Assembly: GCA_002082245.2 (NCBI GenBank) | Contig: NBTC02000002.1 | Location: 1,736,001-1,800,000 of the forward strand | Length of the DNA stretch: 64,000 nt | Direction of reading: 5' to 3' | Origin: Yersinia enterocolitica | GTDB lineage: Bacteria; Pseudomonadota; Gammaproteobacteria; Enterobacterales; Enterobacteriaceae | Part shown: positions 24,959 to 36,000 of the stretch, piece by piece | Numbering within the stretch: position 1 is the stretch's first letter | Layout: the number at the start of each line of letters is the position of its first letter | The notes under the pieces: generated by a model | What the model was told of the DNA's origin: nothing | The model's database searches: none | Seen by the model: the letters and a program-made list of their open reading frames with translations, nothing else | Program-made: the position numbers and the translations under genes

Positions 24959-26314
24959 TTATTCGCCTGGTTTACTGCTACGGCCACGTGAAGAAGGGCC
25001 AGCCGGGCGACGTTGACCATCAGCCTGGCTACGTGGGCGACTGTTACGGCTATCGCCGCGACCGGCTGCACCACCACCATTCTGTGGACGGCCTGCGCTG
25101 CTACCACGCCCCATTCCTGGACGTTGTGCGCCACGGCCCTGGCGACCATTTTGAATCGGATCAGCTTTGATGCTTGGGTCCGGCTCATAGCCATCCAGCG
25201 CGATGCGCGGAATTTCACGCTTCAGTAAACGCTCAATATCACGCAACAGTTTATGCTCATCAACGCAAACCAGTGAAATCGCTTCACCTGTGCGTTCCGC
25301 GCGGCCCGTACGACCAATACGGTGCACGTAATCTTCTGGTACGTTAGGTAATTCATAGTTAACCACATGGGGTAACTGATCAATGTCCAGACCACGGGCA
25401 GCAATATCAGTGGCTACCAGAACCCGGATTTTACCGTCTTTAAAATCAGCCAATGCACGAGTACGCGCGCCCTGGCTCTTATTACCGTGAATTGCCGCGG
25501 AGGTAATGCCGTCTTTATTCAGTTGTTCAGCCAAATGGTTAGCACCATGCTTAGTGCGGTTAAACACCAACACTTGCTGCCAGTTGCCCTCACCAATCAT
25601 CTGAGACAATAATTCACGTTTACGGTTTTTATCCACAAAATGAACACTTTGCGCAATTTGTTCAGAAGCTGTATTGCGGCGCGCTACTTCAACGGAAGCC
25701 GGGTTGTTCAACAGCTTGCTCGCCAGACCTTTAATTTCATCTGAGAAGGTGGCGGAGAACAGCAAGTTCTGGCGCTTAGAGGGCAGTTTGGCTAATACGC
25801 GACGGATATCGTGAATAAAGCCCATATCCAGCATGCGGTCAGCTTCGTCCAATACCAAAATTTCGATCTTGGACAAATCTACTGCGTTCTGATGTTCCAG
25901 ATCCAGTAAACGGCCAGGCGTCGCGACTAAAATATCAACACCACCACGCAGTTTCATCATCTGGGGGTTAATGCTAACGCCGCCAAATACCACCAGCGAA
26001 CGTAGCTTCAGATATTTACTGTAACTCTGTACGTTTTCGTCAATCTGCGCAGCCAGCTCACGGGTAGGCGTTAAGATCAACGCACGTACCGGGCGACGGC
26101 CTTTAATTGGCTGTTGATCCTGACTAAGCAGTTGCAGCAATGGCAAGGTGAAACCAGCGGTTTTACCGGTACCCGTTTGCGCACTGGCCATTAAATCACG
26201 GCCTTCCAGTACCACAGGGATTGCCTGACGTTGAATCGGTGTCGGCACAAGGTAGCCCTGCTCTTCAACAGCACGCAGGATGTCGGCGTTTAGGCCGAGA
26301 GAATCAAATGACAT
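24959..26314 (-). CDS. rhlE: DEAD-box ATP-dependent RNA helicase RhlE
   Basis: A 451-residue helicase. Seen in order: Q-motif ([10 protein letters not shown]), motif I AQTGTGKT, Ia PTRELAAQ, Ib TPGRLLD, II DEAD (VLDEADRML), III SAT, and in domain 2 ARGLDID and HRIGRTGR. The C-tail (about 385-451) is Gly/Arg/Ser-rich, as in RhlE. Family role: ribosome assembly and RNA remodelling. The frame is open upstream to 26470, but MSFDSLGL at 26314 matches the known RhlE start. CecR is divergent next door, as in E. coli, where it also regulates rhlE. Confidence 0.94.
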   Translation of the reverse strand: MSFDSLGLNADILRAVEEQGYLVPTPIQRQAIPVVLEGRDLMASAQTGTGKTAGFTLPLLQLLSQDQQPIKGRRPVRALILTPTRELAAQIDENVQSYSKYLKLRSLVVFGGVSINPQMMKLRGGVDILVATPGRLLDLEHQNAVDLSKIEILVLDEADRMLDMGFIHDIRRVLAKLPSKRQNLLFSATFSDEIKGLASKLLNNPASVEVARRNTASEQIAQSVHFVDKNRKRELLSQMIGEGNWQQVLVFNRTKHGANHLAEQLNKDGITSAAIHGNKSQGARTRALADFKDGKIRVLVATDIAARGLDIDQLPHVVNYELPNVPEDYVHRIGRTGRAERTGEAISLVCVDEHKLLRDIERLLKREIPRIALDGYEPDPSIKADPIQNGRQGRGAQRPGMGRGSSAGRPQNGGGAAGRGDSRNSRPRSQADGQRRPAGPSSRGRSSKPGE

Positions 26315-26684
26315 ATTACAAGAAGCTCCAGATCTTCCCAATCCCAACGATATCGTCAGGTGCAGTTTCAAGGGAAGATTATCAGACGAGGCATGAATTG
26401 AGGCATTACCACGAGGATTGGCACAAACTGCAGTGCACCATTGCGGCTGATTGTAGCAGATCTTTAGCAAGAAAAGGGATATTTACACATTTCTTAAGAT
26501 TTTTATTAGCGCAAACATCAAGAGAATTGATTTATTACTTGTCATTTATCCATCCCCGATCGCAAAAACCAGGCTTTTATCCGCGCTAACTTTACATATT
26601 CTTTGGGACGACCTAAAGTTAATCATATGATTGATTAATTGTTCGACTACCTCTTAGCATTTAACTAATTTCAATTTATTAAGT
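26315..26684. other. Divergent promoter region of rhlE and cecR
   Basis: About 370 bp with no gene; frames across 26315-26470 are upstream extensions of rhlE or shadows. It contains a candidate TetR-type operator at 26619-26638 (separate entry). Confidence 0.55.
26619..26638. promoter_or_regulatory. Candidate CecR operator
   Basis: A 20-bp inverted repeat with perfect arms TTAATCA / TGATTAA and a 6-bp spacer, 46 bp before the cecR ATG. TetR-family regulators bind such palindromes in their own promoter; E. coli CecR controls both rhlE and cecR-ybhGFSR from this gap. Inference from position and symmetry. Confidence 0.5.
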
Positions 26685-27404
26685 ATGGTGACGATGTCTC
26701 ATTCCACACCTCATTCCTTAATATTATCCACGCCCGTTACCAGTCGTGGTGAGCAAGCCCGCCAACAATTGATTCAGGCGGCTACCGAATTATTTGGTGA
26801 GTTAGGCCTGAAAGGGGCAACAACTCGGGATATCGCCCAACGGGCAGGACAGAACATTGCGGCCATCACCTACTATTTCAACTCTAAAGAAGGGTTGTAT
26901 CTGGCGGTCGCGCAACAAATAGCGGATTTCATTCAGCAGACCTTCTCACCGCTGGCACAAGAGATTGACCAGTTTCTCCAACAACCGATTCACGCACAAA
27001 TCGCCGAGCAACAGTTGCATTTTATTCGCCGTGGGTTACTGGAATTCAGCCATCTAATGACCCAGCCAGAAACGTTGAATATGAGCAAAATCATGGCGCG
27101 TGAGCAACTCTCCCCTAGCGATGCTTACCCACTGATTCATGTGCAGGCTATTGCGCCATTACACCAAAAACTCAATCTGCTGCTGGCCGCATTTATTGGT
27201 GCTGATGCCAGTGCAACCAAAACGATTCTTCATACCCATGCCTTGATTGGTGAAGTGTTGGCCTTTCGCATGGGGCGCGAGACTATCCGCCGCCAGGCCG
27301 GTTGGTTGGATATTGGTGAGGCTGAAAGTGAAATGATCAATCAGGTACTTATCGAACACATTGACCTGCTGCTTTACGGATTGCGGGACAAATCAGTACG
27401 GTGA
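26685..27404 (+). CDS. cecR: TetR/AcrR-family regulator CecR (YbiH)
   Basis: A 239-residue regulator. Seen: the TetR N-terminal HTH, with GATTRDIAQRAGQNIAAITYYF and NSKEGLYLAVAQQI near residues 45-80, and a ligand-binding C-terminal domain. It leads the ybhGFSR exporter operon, with 58 bp to ybhG. Family knowledge: E. coli CecR affects sensitivity to cefoperazone and chloramphenicol through these genes. Start codon is either ATG 26685 or 26694; neither has a strong ribosome site. It probably represses its own operon through the palindrome upstream. Confidence 0.9.
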   Translation: MVTMSHSTPHSLILSTPVTSRGEQARQQLIQAATELFGELGLKGATTRDIAQRAGQNIAAITYYFNSKEGLYLAVAQQIADFIQQTFSPLAQEIDQFLQQPIHAQIAEQQLHFIRRGLLEFSHLMTQPETLNMSKIMAREQLSPSDAYPLIHVQAIAPLHQKLNLLLAAFIGADASATKTILHTHALIGEVLAFRMGRETIRRQAGWLDIGEAESEMINQVLIEHIDLLLYGLRDKSVR

Positions 27405-27462
27405 GCGTATTGAAGGGGTCGTTATAAAATTGTAGCTATAGACATGGTCGATAGGGAGCATT

Positions 27463-28449
27463 ATGAATCGCAAGAAGATTATAGTGGCCGTCGTTATTGT
27501 TGCCCTACTGGCGGCGATAGGTTATGGCTGGAACTACTACCGTCAACAACACGACGCATCATTGACGCTGTACGGCAATGTGGATATTCGCACAGTGAAT
27601 TTAGGCTTTCGAGTCGGTGGTCGGCTGGCGTCTCTGGCTGTCGATGAAGGGGATAAAATCCAGCCAGGGGAAGTTCTGGGGAAACTGGATGACGGCCCTT
27701 ATCTCAATGCACTCAAACAAGCGCAAGCCAATGTTCAAAGCGCGCAAGCACAGTTGGCTTTATTGAAGGCAGGATACCGTGACGAGGAGATAGCACAGGT
27801 AAAATCTGAAGTTGCTCAGCGAGAAGCGGCATTTGGCTATGCCGATAGCTTCCTAAAACGTCAACAAGGGTTGTGGGCAAGTAAAGCCACCTCGGCCAAC
27901 GAGCTAGAGAATGCTCGAACTGCTCGTAATCAAGCACAGGCTAATCTGCAAGCCTCCAAAGATAAGCTCGCACAATATTTGAGTGGTAACCGGCCACAGG
28001 AAATTGCGCAAGCCGAAGCAAATCTGGCCCAAAGTGAAGCTGAACTGGCTCAAGCTCAACTCAACCTGCAAGACACTACCCTGCTCGCGCCATCAGCGGG
28101 TACCGTACTCACTCGCGCGGTTGAGCCGGGGACCATTTTATCCGCCAGTAACACCGTATTTACCCTGTCACTGACCGATCCGGTATGGGTACGGGCCTAC
28201 GTCAGTGAGCCCCACTTGAATCAGGCCATTCCCGGTACCGAAGTCGACGTATTTACCGATGGCCGCCCGGACAAGCCATATCACGGCAAAATAGGTTTCG
28301 TATCACCCACGGCGGAATTTACCCCTAAAAGTGTCGAAACGCCTGAGCTGCGTACCGATCTGGTTTATCGCTTACGTATCATTATCACTGATCCCGATGA
28401 ATCGTTACGACAAGGTATGCCCGTCACCGTTCGTTTCGCACAACCTTAA
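27463..28449 (+). CDS. ybhG: HlyD-family membrane fusion protein YbhG
   Basis: A 328-residue periplasmic adaptor. Seen: a single N-terminal membrane segment ([18 protein letters not shown]), a barrel-sandwich half-motif [30 protein letters not shown], a long coiled-coil hairpin (about 80-205, rich in A, Q and E), then [19 protein letters not shown] and the beta-barrel [10 protein letters not shown]. It links the YbhFSR ABC pump to an outer-membrane channel not present here. AGGGAG-type ribosome site 6 nt before the ATG. Confidence 0.93.
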   Translation: MNRKKIIVAVVIVALLAAIGYGWNYYRQQHDASLTLYGNVDIRTVNLGFRVGGRLASLAVDEGDKIQPGEVLGKLDDGPYLNALKQAQANVQSAQAQLALLKAGYRDEEIAQVKSEVAQREAAFGYADSFLKRQQGLWASKATSANELENARTARNQAQANLQASKDKLAQYLSGNRPQEIAQAEANLAQSEAELAQAQLNLQDTTLLAPSAGTVLTRAVEPGTILSASNTVFTLSLTDPVWVRAYVSEPHLNQAIPGTEVDVFTDGRPDKPYHGKIGFVSPTAEFTPKSVETPELRTDLVYRLRIIITDPDESLRQGMPVTVRFAQP

Positions 28450-28462
28450 GGCGGCATGAGCT

Positions 28463-30214
28463 ATGAATGGAATCCAGCATCTTATTACTTTGGAGGGTGT
28501 TGAAAAACGCTTCCCCGGACTGGATAACCCCGCCGTCGCCAGCCTGACGACAGAGATCCGCAGTGGTGCAGTCACTGGTTTGGTTGGGCCGGACGGGGCC
28601 GGTAAAACCACCCTACTCCGTATGCTCGCCGGATTACTCAAACCCAGTCAAGGCAAGATGACGGTGGTCGGGCTGGACCCGTTAGAAAACGATCGCCAGT
28701 TACATTCTATTCTCGGATATATGCCACAAAAGTTTGGTTTATATGAAGATCTCACGGTGATGGAGAACCTGACGCTGTATGCCGATCTACGCGGGGTTAC
28801 CGGTGAGCTTCGCCGCCAAACATTTGAGCGCCTGCTGACGTTTACCGATTTAACCCGCTTTACTGACCGGCTGGCGGGAAAACTGTCCGGCGGGATGAAG
28901 CAAAAACTGGGCTTGGCCTGTACTCTGGTCGGTCAGCCCAAAGTACTGTTGCTCGATGAGCCGGGTGTCGGCGTTGACCCGATTTCACGCCGCGAGCTAT
29001 GGCGCATGGTGCATGAGTTAGCGAGCGATGGCATGCTTATCCTGTGGAGCACATCATATCTGGATGAAGCAGAGCAATGCCGCGAAGTGTTGTTGCTAAA
29101 TGAAGGGAAGTTGCTGTACAGCGGTGCACCTCAAAGCCTGACACAACGGATGAGTGGGCGCACAATTTTGCTGGCAGCGCAAACCGGGACCAACCGTAAA
29201 CTGTTACAACATGCGCTGGCATTGCCCCAAGTGAGTGATGGGGTTATCCAGGGGAAGTATGTGCGGTTAATCCTCAAACCCGACGTGGATCACAGCCAAC
29301 TATTGCCACTACTCAATCAACCGAATGCCGAGATAACTGAAGCAGAACCGCGCTTTGAGGATGCCTTTATCGACCTGTTGGGGGGCGGCCCCGCCAGTGA
29401 GTCCGCGTTGGCGAAGATCATGCCCAAAGTCGCAGGTAGCCATCAGGAGACCGTGATTGAAGCCCAAGAGTTAACCAAAAAATTTGGCGATTTTGCTGCT
29501 ACCGATCATGTAAATTTTCAGGTCAAACGCGGTGAGATATTTGGTCTACTCGGTCCGAATGGGGCGGGTAAATCCACTACCTTTAAAATGATGTGCGGTT
29601 TGTTAGTCCCCAGCTCAGGCAAAGCATTGGTACTGGGAATGGATCTGAAAACCAGTTCAGGTAAAGCACGACAACATTTGGGCTATATGGCGCAGAAATT
29701 CTCGTTGTATGGCAATCTGACCGTTGAACAAAACCTGAAGTTTTTCTCCGGCGTTTATGGTCTGCAAGGCAAAACACAACGCGATAAAATAGCTGACATG
29801 ACCTCAGCCTTTAACTTTACCCCAATCCTCAAACAAACCCCGGACTCACTGCCTCTGGGGTTTAAACAGCGTTTAGCATTGGCCTGCGCGTTAATGCATG
29901 AACCAGACATTCTGTTCCTGGATGAACCAACGTCCGGTGTCGACCCCCTCACCCGCCGTGAGTTTTGGTTGCATATCAATGGGATGGTAGATAAAGGTGT
30001 CACCGTCATGGTTACCACCCACTTTATGGATGAAGCGGAATACTGTGATCGTATCGGGCTGGTTTACCGTGGCAAAATTATCGCAGCCGGCACACCGGAT
30101 GAGTTAAAACAACAGGTTGCCAGTGATAATAATCTTAATCCCTCCATGGAAGAGGCCTTTATTGGGCTGGTGCAGCGCTATGATCAGCAAAATGATAAGG
30201 AGCAACAGTCATGA
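28463..30214 (+). CDS. ybhF: Exporter ATP-binding protein YbhF, two ATPase domains
   Basis: A 583-residue fusion of two ABC ATPase domains. First domain: Walker [10 protein letters not shown] near 46, signature LSGGMKQKL, Walker [14 protein letters not shown]. Second domain: Walker [10 protein letters not shown] near 368, Walker [15 protein letters not shown]-loop TTHFMDEAE. The second signature reads LPLGFKQRL, degenerate, as I recall for E. coli YbhF too. It energises the YbhS/YbhR exporter. The stop overlaps the ybhS start (ATGA). Confidence 0.94.
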   Translation: MNGIQHLITLEGVEKRFPGLDNPAVASLTTEIRSGAVTGLVGPDGAGKTTLLRMLAGLLKPSQGKMTVVGLDPLENDRQLHSILGYMPQKFGLYEDLTVMENLTLYADLRGVTGELRRQTFERLLTFTDLTRFTDRLAGKLSGGMKQKLGLACTLVGQPKVLLLDEPGVGVDPISRRELWRMVHELASDGMLILWSTSYLDEAEQCREVLLLNEGKLLYSGAPQSLTQRMSGRTILLAAQTGTNRKLLQHALALPQVSDGVIQGKYVRLILKPDVDHSQLLPLLNQPNAEITEAEPRFEDAFIDLLGGGPASESALAKIMPKVAGSHQETVIEAQELTKKFGDFAATDHVNFQVKRGEIFGLLGPNGAGKSTTFKMMCGLLVPSSGKALVLGMDLKTSSGKARQHLGYMAQKFSLYGNLTVEQNLKFFSGVYGLQGKTQRDKIADMTSAFNFTPILKQTPDSLPLGFKQRLALACALMHEPDILFLDEPTSGVDPLTRREFWLHINGMVDKGVTVMVTTHFMDEAEYCDRIGLVYRGKIIAAGTPDELKQQVASDNNLNPSMEEAFIGLVQRYDQQNDKEQQS

Positions 30215-31401
30215 CCGAGCCACATCTATTGCCAGTGGATAAATCGTCGGTAAATGAGAGCGAAACTTATCAGGACACGGGGTTTTCCTGGCGTCGCCTA
30301 CGGGCTTTATGCCGTAAAGAGACCCGGCAAATACTGCGTGACCCGAGCAGTGGATTGATCGCATTCGTCATCCCGCTGTTGCTGCTGTTTATCTTTGGCT
30401 ATGGCATCAATCTGGACTCCAGCAAACTGCACGTCGGCATTTTAATGGAGCAACAGAGCAAACCGGCTCAGGATCTGGCTAACGCCTTCGCCAGTTCACC
30501 TTATATTTCACCGCAAATCAGTGATAATCGCCAGGCGCTAATTCAGGCGATGCAAGCCGGAAAAATTCGTGGGCTAATTGTGATCCCCAATGATTTTGCG
30601 CAGCAGCTTGCGCGCCCCGAAAGTAAAGCCCCCATTCAGGTGATTACTGATGGCAGTGAACCCAATACCGCCAACTTTGTGCAAGGCTACGCACAAGGGG
30701 TGTGGCAAATCTGGCAACAACAACAGGCACAAAACCTAGGGCAAAAAAACGATCCTCTGATTGAGATTCAGGTCCGTTATTGGTTTAACCCTGCCGCCAT
30801 CAGCCGACATTTTATTATTCCCGGAGCCATTACCATTATTATGACGGTTATCGGCGCGATTCTAACCTCGCTGGTGATCGCCCGTGAATGGGAGCGCGGA
30901 ACCATGGAAGCGCTGCTGTCGACCCAGGTCACGCGCAGCGAGTTGCTGTTGTCGAAACTGATCCCCTATTACGTCCTGGGCATGATAGCCATGACACTCT
31001 GCATGGCGGTGTCGGTATTTATCCTTGATGTGCCTTTCCGTGGCTCATTGTGGATACTATTTGTTATGACCAGCCTATTTTTGGCCAGCACTCTGGGTAT
31101 GGGATTGCTAATTTCGACCATTACCCGCAATCAATTTAACGCCGCAATGGTGGCCTTGAATGCCGCATTCCTGCCGGCTGTGATGCTGTCTGGCTTCATT
31201 TTCGAAATTGACAGCATGCCCGCTATCGTGCGCGCCGTAACCTATATCATTCCGGCCCGTTATTTTGTCAGCAGTCTGCAAACCCTGTTTCTGGCGGGGA
31301 ATATCGGCACCGTGCTGGTGATTAACCTGTTGTTCCTGGTCGCCTCAGCAGCCGTATTTATCGGCCTGACGGCATGGAAAACTAATCGTCGATTAGATTA
31401 G
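30211..31401 (+). CDS. ybhS: ABC exporter permease YbhS
   Basis: A 396-residue ABC-2 permease. Seen: one N-terminal span ([20 protein letters not shown]), a large periplasmic domain (about 65-200), then five C-terminal spans with [22 protein letters not shown], the ABC-2 coupling motif. About 20 residues at the N-terminus are extra compared with the E. coli protein (377). It pairs with YbhR. The start overlaps the ybhF stop. Confidence 0.93.
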   Translation: MTEPHLLPVDKSSVNESETYQDTGFSWRRLRALCRKETRQILRDPSSGLIAFVIPLLLLFIFGYGINLDSSKLHVGILMEQQSKPAQDLANAFASSPYISPQISDNRQALIQAMQAGKIRGLIVIPNDFAQQLARPESKAPIQVITDGSEPNTANFVQGYAQGVWQIWQQQQAQNLGQKNDPLIEIQVRYWFNPAAISRHFIIPGAITIIMTVIGAILTSLVIAREWERGTMEALLSTQVTRSELLLSKLIPYYVLGMIAMTLCMAVSVFILDVPFRGSLWILFVMTSLFLASTLGMGLLISTITRNQFNAAMVALNAAFLPAVMLSGFIFEIDSMPAIVRAVTYIIPARYFVSSLQTLFLAGNIGTVLVINLLFLVASAAVFIGLTAWKTNRRLD

Positions 31402-31433
31402 GCGCCGATTAGATTAAAGGAAGGAAGCAAGAT

Positions 31434-32540
31434 ATGTTTCACCGCCTCTACACATTGATTATCAAAGAGTTGCAGTCACTGCTGCGGGAACCACAGACAC
31501 GTGCAATATTAATTATGCCGGTCATATTACAAGTCATTTTGTTCCCATTCGCCGCTACATTGGAAGTGACCAATGCCACCATTGCTATTTATAGCGAAGA
31601 CAGCGGGAAAGCATCTGTAGAGCTGACCCAACGCTTTGCCAAAGCAGAGGCTTTTTCTCATGTCTTACTGCTCCACAGCCCGCAAGAAATTCAGCCAGTG
31701 ATTGATAACCAGCGAGCACTGCTTTTGATTCGTTTCCCAGAGCAATTCAGTGCTGACCTGGCTAATGGCAAAACCACTCAGTTGCAATTATTGCTGGATG
31801 GGCGTAACTCCAACAGCGCGCAAATTGCCGCCAATTACATTCAGCAAATCGTACAAAATTATCAATTAGAATTAACCCAAGGCCAGATAAAGCCCAACAA
31901 CAGCGAGTTGGTCATCCGCAATTGGTATAACCCGAATCTGAACTACAAATGGTTCGTAGTGCCATCATTGATTGCGATGATTACGACTATCGGGGTGCTT
32001 ATTGTGACATCACTGTCGGTGGCTCGTGAGCGGGAGCAAGGGACACTCGAGCAGTTGTTAGTTTCACCGCTAACCACCTGGCAGATTTTTATTGGTAAAG
32101 CTGTCCCGGCACTGATTGTCGCGACTTTCCAGGCAAGTATCGTCTTGTTTATCGGTATCTTTTTTTACCAAATTCCGTTTGCTGGTTCGTTGGCACTGTT
32201 TTATGGCACCATGCTGCTCTACGGCTTGTCGCTCGTTGGCTTCGGTTTGCTGATTTCCTCGTTATGTTCCACTCAGCAGCAAGCTTTTATTGGCGTGTTT
32301 GTTTTTATGATGCCCGCTATCTTGCTGTCCGGTTATGTCTCGCCGGTCGAGAATATGCCTATCTGGCTGCAAAATATTACGTGGATCAACCCTATCCGCC
32401 ACTTTACAGATATCACCAAACAGATTTACCTCAAGGATGCCAGTTTCGATATTATCTGGCACAGTTTGTGGCCGTTACTCGTGATAACCGCCACCACGGG
32501 GAGTGCCGCCTATGGGATGTTTAGGCGGAAAATCGCATAG
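31434..32540 (+). CDS. ybhR: ABC exporter permease YbhR
   Basis: A 368-residue ABC-2 permease, same layout as YbhS: first span [14 protein letters not shown], periplasmic domain, then [26 protein letters not shown] and four or five spans. It forms the second half of the heterodimeric channel. GGAAGGAAG 5 nt before ATG is the ribosome site. It closes the cecR-ybhGFSR operon, ended by the terminator at 32587. Confidence 0.93.
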   Translation: MFHRLYTLIIKELQSLLREPQTRAILIMPVILQVILFPFAATLEVTNATIAIYSEDSGKASVELTQRFAKAEAFSHVLLLHSPQEIQPVIDNQRALLLIRFPEQFSADLANGKTTQLQLLLDGRNSNSAQIAANYIQQIVQNYQLELTQGQIKPNNSELVIRNWYNPNLNYKWFVVPSLIAMITTIGVLIVTSLSVAREREQGTLEQLLVSPLTTWQIFIGKAVPALIVATFQASIVLFIGIFFYQIPFAGSLALFYGTMLLYGLSLVGFGLLISSLCSTQQQAFIGVFVFMMPAILLSGYVSPVENMPIWLQNITWINPIRHFTDITKQIYLKDASFDIIWHSLWPLLVITATTGSAAYGMFRRKIA

Positions 32541-32586
32541 CGACATTAAACGGTAGCAAGACTTACCTGCATTCACCAAAAAGCAA

Positions 32587-32612
32587 AAAGGACACCACAG
32601 GGGTGTCCTTTA
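32587..32612 (+). terminator. Terminator of the ybhGFSR operon
   Basis: A 10-bp stem AAAGGACACC / GGTGTCCTTT with a short loop, flanked by an A-run and a T-containing tail (TTTAAAATTTT). It lies 47 bp after the ybhR stop. Confidence 0.88.
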
Positions 32613-32634
32613 AAATTTTGATCAACTTATACAA

Positions 32635-32820
32635 CGAGCAAGTTTGCCACATCGCAACTTTGAATCAGCCAGCTTAAGCTGAGTTTGATTCAGTGGCGAG
32701 ACCAAAAAATTGACCGACGCCCGCAGCGCAGAAAGCGCAGTTGACATCGGTCAATGAGCATTTCGAGCAGCGTACGGCGAGCAAGTTTGCCGCGTCGCAG
32801 CCCTGAATCAGCCAGCTTAA
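32635..32820. repeat. Direct repeat pair enclosing stem-loops, at the 3' end of ybhL
   Basis: Two similar 43-bp copies (32635-32677 and 32778-32820, both beginning CGAGCAAGTTTGCC and ending AATCAGCCAGCTTAA/G) flank 100 bp. Between them an 8-bp inverted repeat TTGACCGA / TCGGTCAA (32710-32717, 32747-32754) encloses 29 nt. The first copy also folds: TGAATCA...AGCTTAAGCT...TGATTCA. The second copy ends exactly in the ybhL stop codon. This looks like a mobile or amplified intergenic repeat; I do not recognise its class. Confidence 0.6.
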
Positions 32821-33527
32821 CGGCGGTTGCCGAAAATCCGCAGTAACATCAAGAACAAGTTAATGAAATCAAGATACAGCGTCAAAGCACCCACGATGGA
32901 ATACTTGCGGAAGTTATCTTTATCATTGGCATCCAACTGTGAGCCCATGTTTTTCAACTTCTGGGTATCATAAGCAGTCAAACCAACAAACACTAACACC
33001 CCGATGTAGGTCACTGCCCACATTAGCGCCGTGCTTTTCAGCCAGATGTTAACAATCGATGCCAACACGATACCGATCAGGCCCATAAACAGCATGCTGC
33101 CCATACCACTCAAATCACGCTTGGTGGTATAGCCGTAGAAACTCATGGCACCAAACATACCGGCAGCAATCAAGAATGTGCTGGCGATAGAAGAGCTGGT
33201 GTACATGATGAAAATGCTGGATATCGTCAAGCCGGTTAATGCGGAATAGAGCATAAACAGCGAGGTAGCCATCGAGCCACTCAGGCGGTTAACCATGCCA
33301 GAAATAACAAATACCAGACCTAACTGAACAATAATCAGCCCGAAAAAAGTGATCTGACTGGAAAATATAAAGTTGAGTATCGCAGGGGTATTCGCTGCGT
33401 ACCAAGCGACAACCGCCGTTAATAACAGACCACAGGTCATCCAGCCGTATACCTGCGCCATGTATGCCTGAATGCCTGTGTTGGCACGTTCGACAATCGA
33501 ACCATTAGAGCGTGGATAGCGATCCAT
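32817..33527 (-). CDS. ybhL: Bax inhibitor-1/YccA family inner-membrane protein YbhL
   Basis: A 236-residue protein with seven hydrophobic spans. It matches E. coli YbhL (234) closely in wording: MDRYPRSNGSIVERANTGIQ, then MAQVYGWMTCGLLLTA, FGAMSFYGYTTKRDLSGMGS and the end YLDFINLFLMLLRIFGNRR. Family role unclear; BI-1 proteins are Ca2+ leak-like channels. The start at 33527 follows AAGG; an in-frame upstream ATG at 33566 is not used. It is beside moaE as in E. coli. Confidence 0.93.
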   Translation of the reverse strand: MDRYPRSNGSIVERANTGIQAYMAQVYGWMTCGLLLTAVVAWYAANTPAILNFIFSSQITFFGLIIVQLGLVFVISGMVNRLSGSMATSLFMLYSALTGLTISSIFIMYTSSSIASTFLIAAGMFGAMSFYGYTTKRDLSGMGSMLFMGLIGIVLASIVNIWLKSTALMWAVTYIGVLVFVGLTAYDTQKLKNMGSQLDANDKDNFRKYSIVGALTLYLDFINLFLMLLRIFGNRR

Positions 33528-33672
33528 GGTAGTTACCTTATGCATATAAATAATGATACAGGCCATCTAAATTGACAGCCCACCGACTTTTTAAGGGTAC
33601 CACAGAAGTACAGTCAACAAGGGAGTAAAAATAGACATTTAGCAGTGATCTTTACACTGGTTTACGCTCAAT

Positions 33673-34125
33673 TTACCAACGCCTGGCCGCCTGATGATCA
33701 CTGTCGCGTGATTCAACCCAACGTTCGCCATCCGTTGTGGCTTCCCGTTTCCAAAATGGTGCCTTTGTTTTCAGGTAATCCATTATAAATTCAGCCGCAT
33801 CAAACGCCATACTGCGATGGGTACTGGTCACCCCGACAAAGACGATTTCATCGCCGGGGAACAGTGGCCCTACCCGATGAATAACGCTAACACGCTGTAA
33901 AGGCCAACGGCTGCGGGCGTCATCAATAATCTCAGCTAACGCCTTTTCTGTCATGCCTGGGTAATGTTCCAGCGTCAGTGCACTGACGCTATCACCCAGG
34001 TTGTGATTACGGACTTTGCCGGTAAAGGTCACCACCGCGCCATCTTCATCACACTGTGACAACCAGTGATACTCATCACCCACACTGAAGGTCTCAGTGC
34101 CCACACGAATACGGGTATGCTCCAT
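33673..34125 (-). CDS. moaE: Molybdopterin synthase catalytic subunit MoaE
   Basis: A 150-residue protein, the large subunit of molybdopterin synthase, which adds dithiolene sulfurs to precursor Z. Seen: DEDGAVVTFTGKVRNHNLGD, LEHYPGMTEKAL, VIHRVGPLFPGDEIVFVGVTSTHR, and the catalytic-lysine segment FWKREAT near 128. The ATG at 34125 has GGAGG 6 nt before; a TTG at 34131 in frame is discounted. Last gene of moaACDE. Confidence 0.96.
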   Translation of the reverse strand: MEHTRIRVGTETFSVGDEYHWLSQCDEDGAVVTFTGKVRNHNLGDSVSALTLEHYPGMTEKALAEIIDDARSRWPLQRVSVIHRVGPLFPGDEIVFVGVTSTHRSMAFDAAEFIMDYLKTKAPFWKREATTDGERWVESRDSDHQAARRW

Positions 34126-34127
34126 TA

Positions 34128-34373
34128 TCAACCTCCGGTCACCGGCGGGAAGAACGCCACTTCATCACCCGCCACCAGCGGATGGTGAACATTGACCAGT
34201 GATTGATTCACTGCAGTCAGTAATTTGCCTTCTTCAAGGGCTAATTGCCAGCGTTCGCCCCGTTGGCACAGGGATTGGCGCAGTGCCTCGACAGTGGGAA
34301 ATTCCGCCGCCAATTGCAGGCTGTCGGTTCCGACCAGTTCACGCACCTGAGCAAAAAAGAGAATCTGAATCAT
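34128..34373 (-). CDS. moaD: Molybdopterin synthase sulfur carrier subunit MoaD
   Basis: An 81-residue ubiquitin-like sulfur carrier ending in the essential Gly-Gly (FFPPVTGG), which is thiocarboxylated by MoeB. Seen: [11 protein letters not shown] and [11 protein letters not shown], family hallmarks. The ATG overlaps the moaC stop (ATGA) and the stop is 2 nt from the moaE start, so all three are coupled. Confidence 0.96.
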   Translation of the reverse strand: MIQILFFAQVRELVGTDSLQLAAEFPTVEALRQSLCQRGERWQLALEEGKLLTAVNQSLVNVHHPLVAGDEVAFFPPVTGG

Positions 34374-34849
34374 GGGGTCACCTTAAAATCACCGGATTTC
34401 CCGCCACTTTTTGCTAACAGGCGCACCGGGCCAATTATCATGTCTTTTTGTACCGCTTTGCACATATCGTAAATTGTCAGGGCGGCAACGGAAGCTGCCG
34501 TCAGCGCTTCCATTTCCACGCCGGTTTTACCGGTCAGGCGGCAGCAAGTTTCGATACGCACACGGTTGTGTTCTGGTTGTGCTTCCAGTTGAACTTCAAC
34601 TTTGGTCAGCAACAGTGGGTGGCACAGTGGGATCAATTCCCAGGTTTTTTTAGCCGCCTGAATCCCGGCAATACGCGCAGTGGCAAAGACATCACCTTTG
34701 TGGTGGCTGCCCTCGATAATCATCGCCAACGTCGCGGCCTGCATTTCAACAAAAGCCTCTGCCCGTGCTTCGCGCACAGTTTCTGCTTTAGTGGAAACAT
34801 CCACCATATGGGCTTCGCCTGCGGCGTTAATGTGAGTTAGTTGGGTCAT
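34370..34849 (-). CDS. moaC: Cyclic pyranopterin monophosphate synthase MoaC
   Basis: A 159-residue hexameric enzyme (E. coli 161). It makes cyclic pyranopterin monophosphate from the MoaA product. Seen: [60 protein letters not shown] and the catalytic-lysine segment [17 protein letters not shown]. The ATG at 34849 has AGAAGAG upstream; the frame extends to 34885 but that overlaps moaA. No moaB is present between moaA and moaC. Confidence 0.96.
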   Translation of the reverse strand: MTQLTHINAAGEAHMVDVSTKAETVREARAEAFVEMQAATLAMIIEGSHHKGDVFATARIAGIQAAKKTWELIPLCHPLLLTKVEVQLEAQPEHNRVRIETCCRLTGKTGVEMEALTAASVAALTIYDMCKAVQKDMIIGPVRLLAKSGGKSGDFKVTP

Positions 34850-34881
34850 ATATTCTCTTCTGTTCTTAACGTTGCCCGCTA

Positions 34882-35862
34882 TCAACCGCCAATAAACGAT
34901 AAATTCTGGGTAATACCGCTGTTGCCCTGATGCAGAAAATGGGTCTGTTTCTTGGTTTGCAATGCACTCTGGATGCGTGCCATTAACTCATCTTGCTGGT
35001 CATCGCTGCCCAGTAAGTCACGTAGCGTAATACCTTGCTCGCCAAATAAGCATAAATGCAGATTTCCCAGCGCTGAAACACGCAAGCGGTTACAACTGGC
35101 GCAGAAGTCTTTCTCATACGGCATAATCAGCCCGACCTCTCCCAGATAATCCGGATGATAAAACACCTGCGCCGGGCCATCACTGCGCGCCCGCGCTTGC
35201 TGTTGCCAACCTTGTTGGAGTAATTGCTGGCGGATGACACCACCGGAGACATGATGCTGACGAAACAGCTTCCCCCCCTCGCCGGTTTCCATTAATTCGA
35301 TAAACCGCAGTTGAATCGGTCGCGATTTTATCCAACTGAGGAAGGCATTCAGATTGCGATCATTGACATCACGCATCAGTACGGCATTGATTTTGACTTT
35401 CTCAAAACCAGCATCGAAGGCAGCATCAATGCCTTGCATGACCTGATGAAATTTATCCTGCCCGGTTATGGCATGAAATTGTCGCGGGTCAAGGCTATCG
35501 ACACTGACGTTAATGGCTGTCAATCCAGCCTCCCGCCATTGGGCGGCGTCACGGGCTAAACGGTAGCCATTGGTGGTGACTGCCAGTGTGCGGATCGCCG
35601 GATTTTGTTTGATAGTCGCGATGATATCGGTGAAGTCGCGCCGCATAGAAGGTTCGCCGCCCGTCAGACGAATTTTTTCTGTTCCCAACAGAGCAAAGGC
35701 GCGGCTGACGCGGCTTATCTCGTCCAGACTCAGAAAGCTTTTTAATCCGTCGGGGCGATAGCCATCCGGCAAGCAATAGGTGCAACGGAAATTGCACACA
35801 TCGGTGATTGATAGGCGCAAATAATAGAACTTGCGCGCAAATGCGTCAGTGAGTTGTACCAT
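34882..35862 (-). CDS. moaA: GTP 3',8-cyclase MoaA (radical SAM)
   Basis: A 326-residue radical SAM enzyme that starts molybdenum cofactor synthesis from GTP. Seen: the N-terminal 4Fe-4S motif CNFRCTYC (C23, C27, C30), the C-terminal cluster motif [18 protein letters not shown], and the end [14 protein letters not shown] whose Gly-Gly is essential in MoaA. The ATG at 35862 has GGAAAGG upstream; the frame opens further to 35907 inside the RNA leader. It is under the Moco RNA motif. Confidence 0.96.
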   Translation of the reverse strand: MVQLTDAFARKFYYLRLSITDVCNFRCTYCLPDGYRPDGLKSFLSLDEISRVSRAFALLGTEKIRLTGGEPSMRRDFTDIIATIKQNPAIRTLAVTTNGYRLARDAAQWREAGLTAINVSVDSLDPRQFHAITGQDKFHQVMQGIDAAFDAGFEKVKINAVLMRDVNDRNLNAFLSWIKSRPIQLRFIELMETGEGGKLFRQHHVSGGVIRQQLLQQGWQQQARARSDGPAQVFYHPDYLGEVGLIMPYEKDFCASCNRLRVSALGNLHLCLFGEQGITLRDLLGSDDQQDELMARIQSALQTKKQTHFLHQGNSGITQNLSFIGG

Positions 35863-35871
35863 AACACCTTT

Positions 35872-36000
35872 CCAAATACGGGAGATGCAGGCATTTCTAC
35901 CTCGCACCCTGGTGGCTTAAAGCCACGGCCAGAGCATCATATTGTTCGCGAACGAGACAACGTAGACGCCAAGGCTAGGAGTTTATGTTCAGTGACAGTT
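35872..36000 (-). ncRNA. Molybdenum-cofactor (Moco) RNA motif upstream of moaA
   Basis: On the minus strand the moaA leader holds a GTGGCTT-TAAGCCAC hairpin (35912-35926), CAGGGTGCGAGGTAGAAATG and CCTGCATCTCCCGTAT just before the start, plus CTCCTAGCC and TCGTTCGCGAACAA further 5'. These match my memory of the Moco RNA family, which sits upstream of moaA in enterobacteria and lowers expression when Moco is plentiful. The leader abuts the ribosome site (GGAAAGG), so translational control is plausible. The exact 5' limit is uncertain. Confidence 0.75.
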
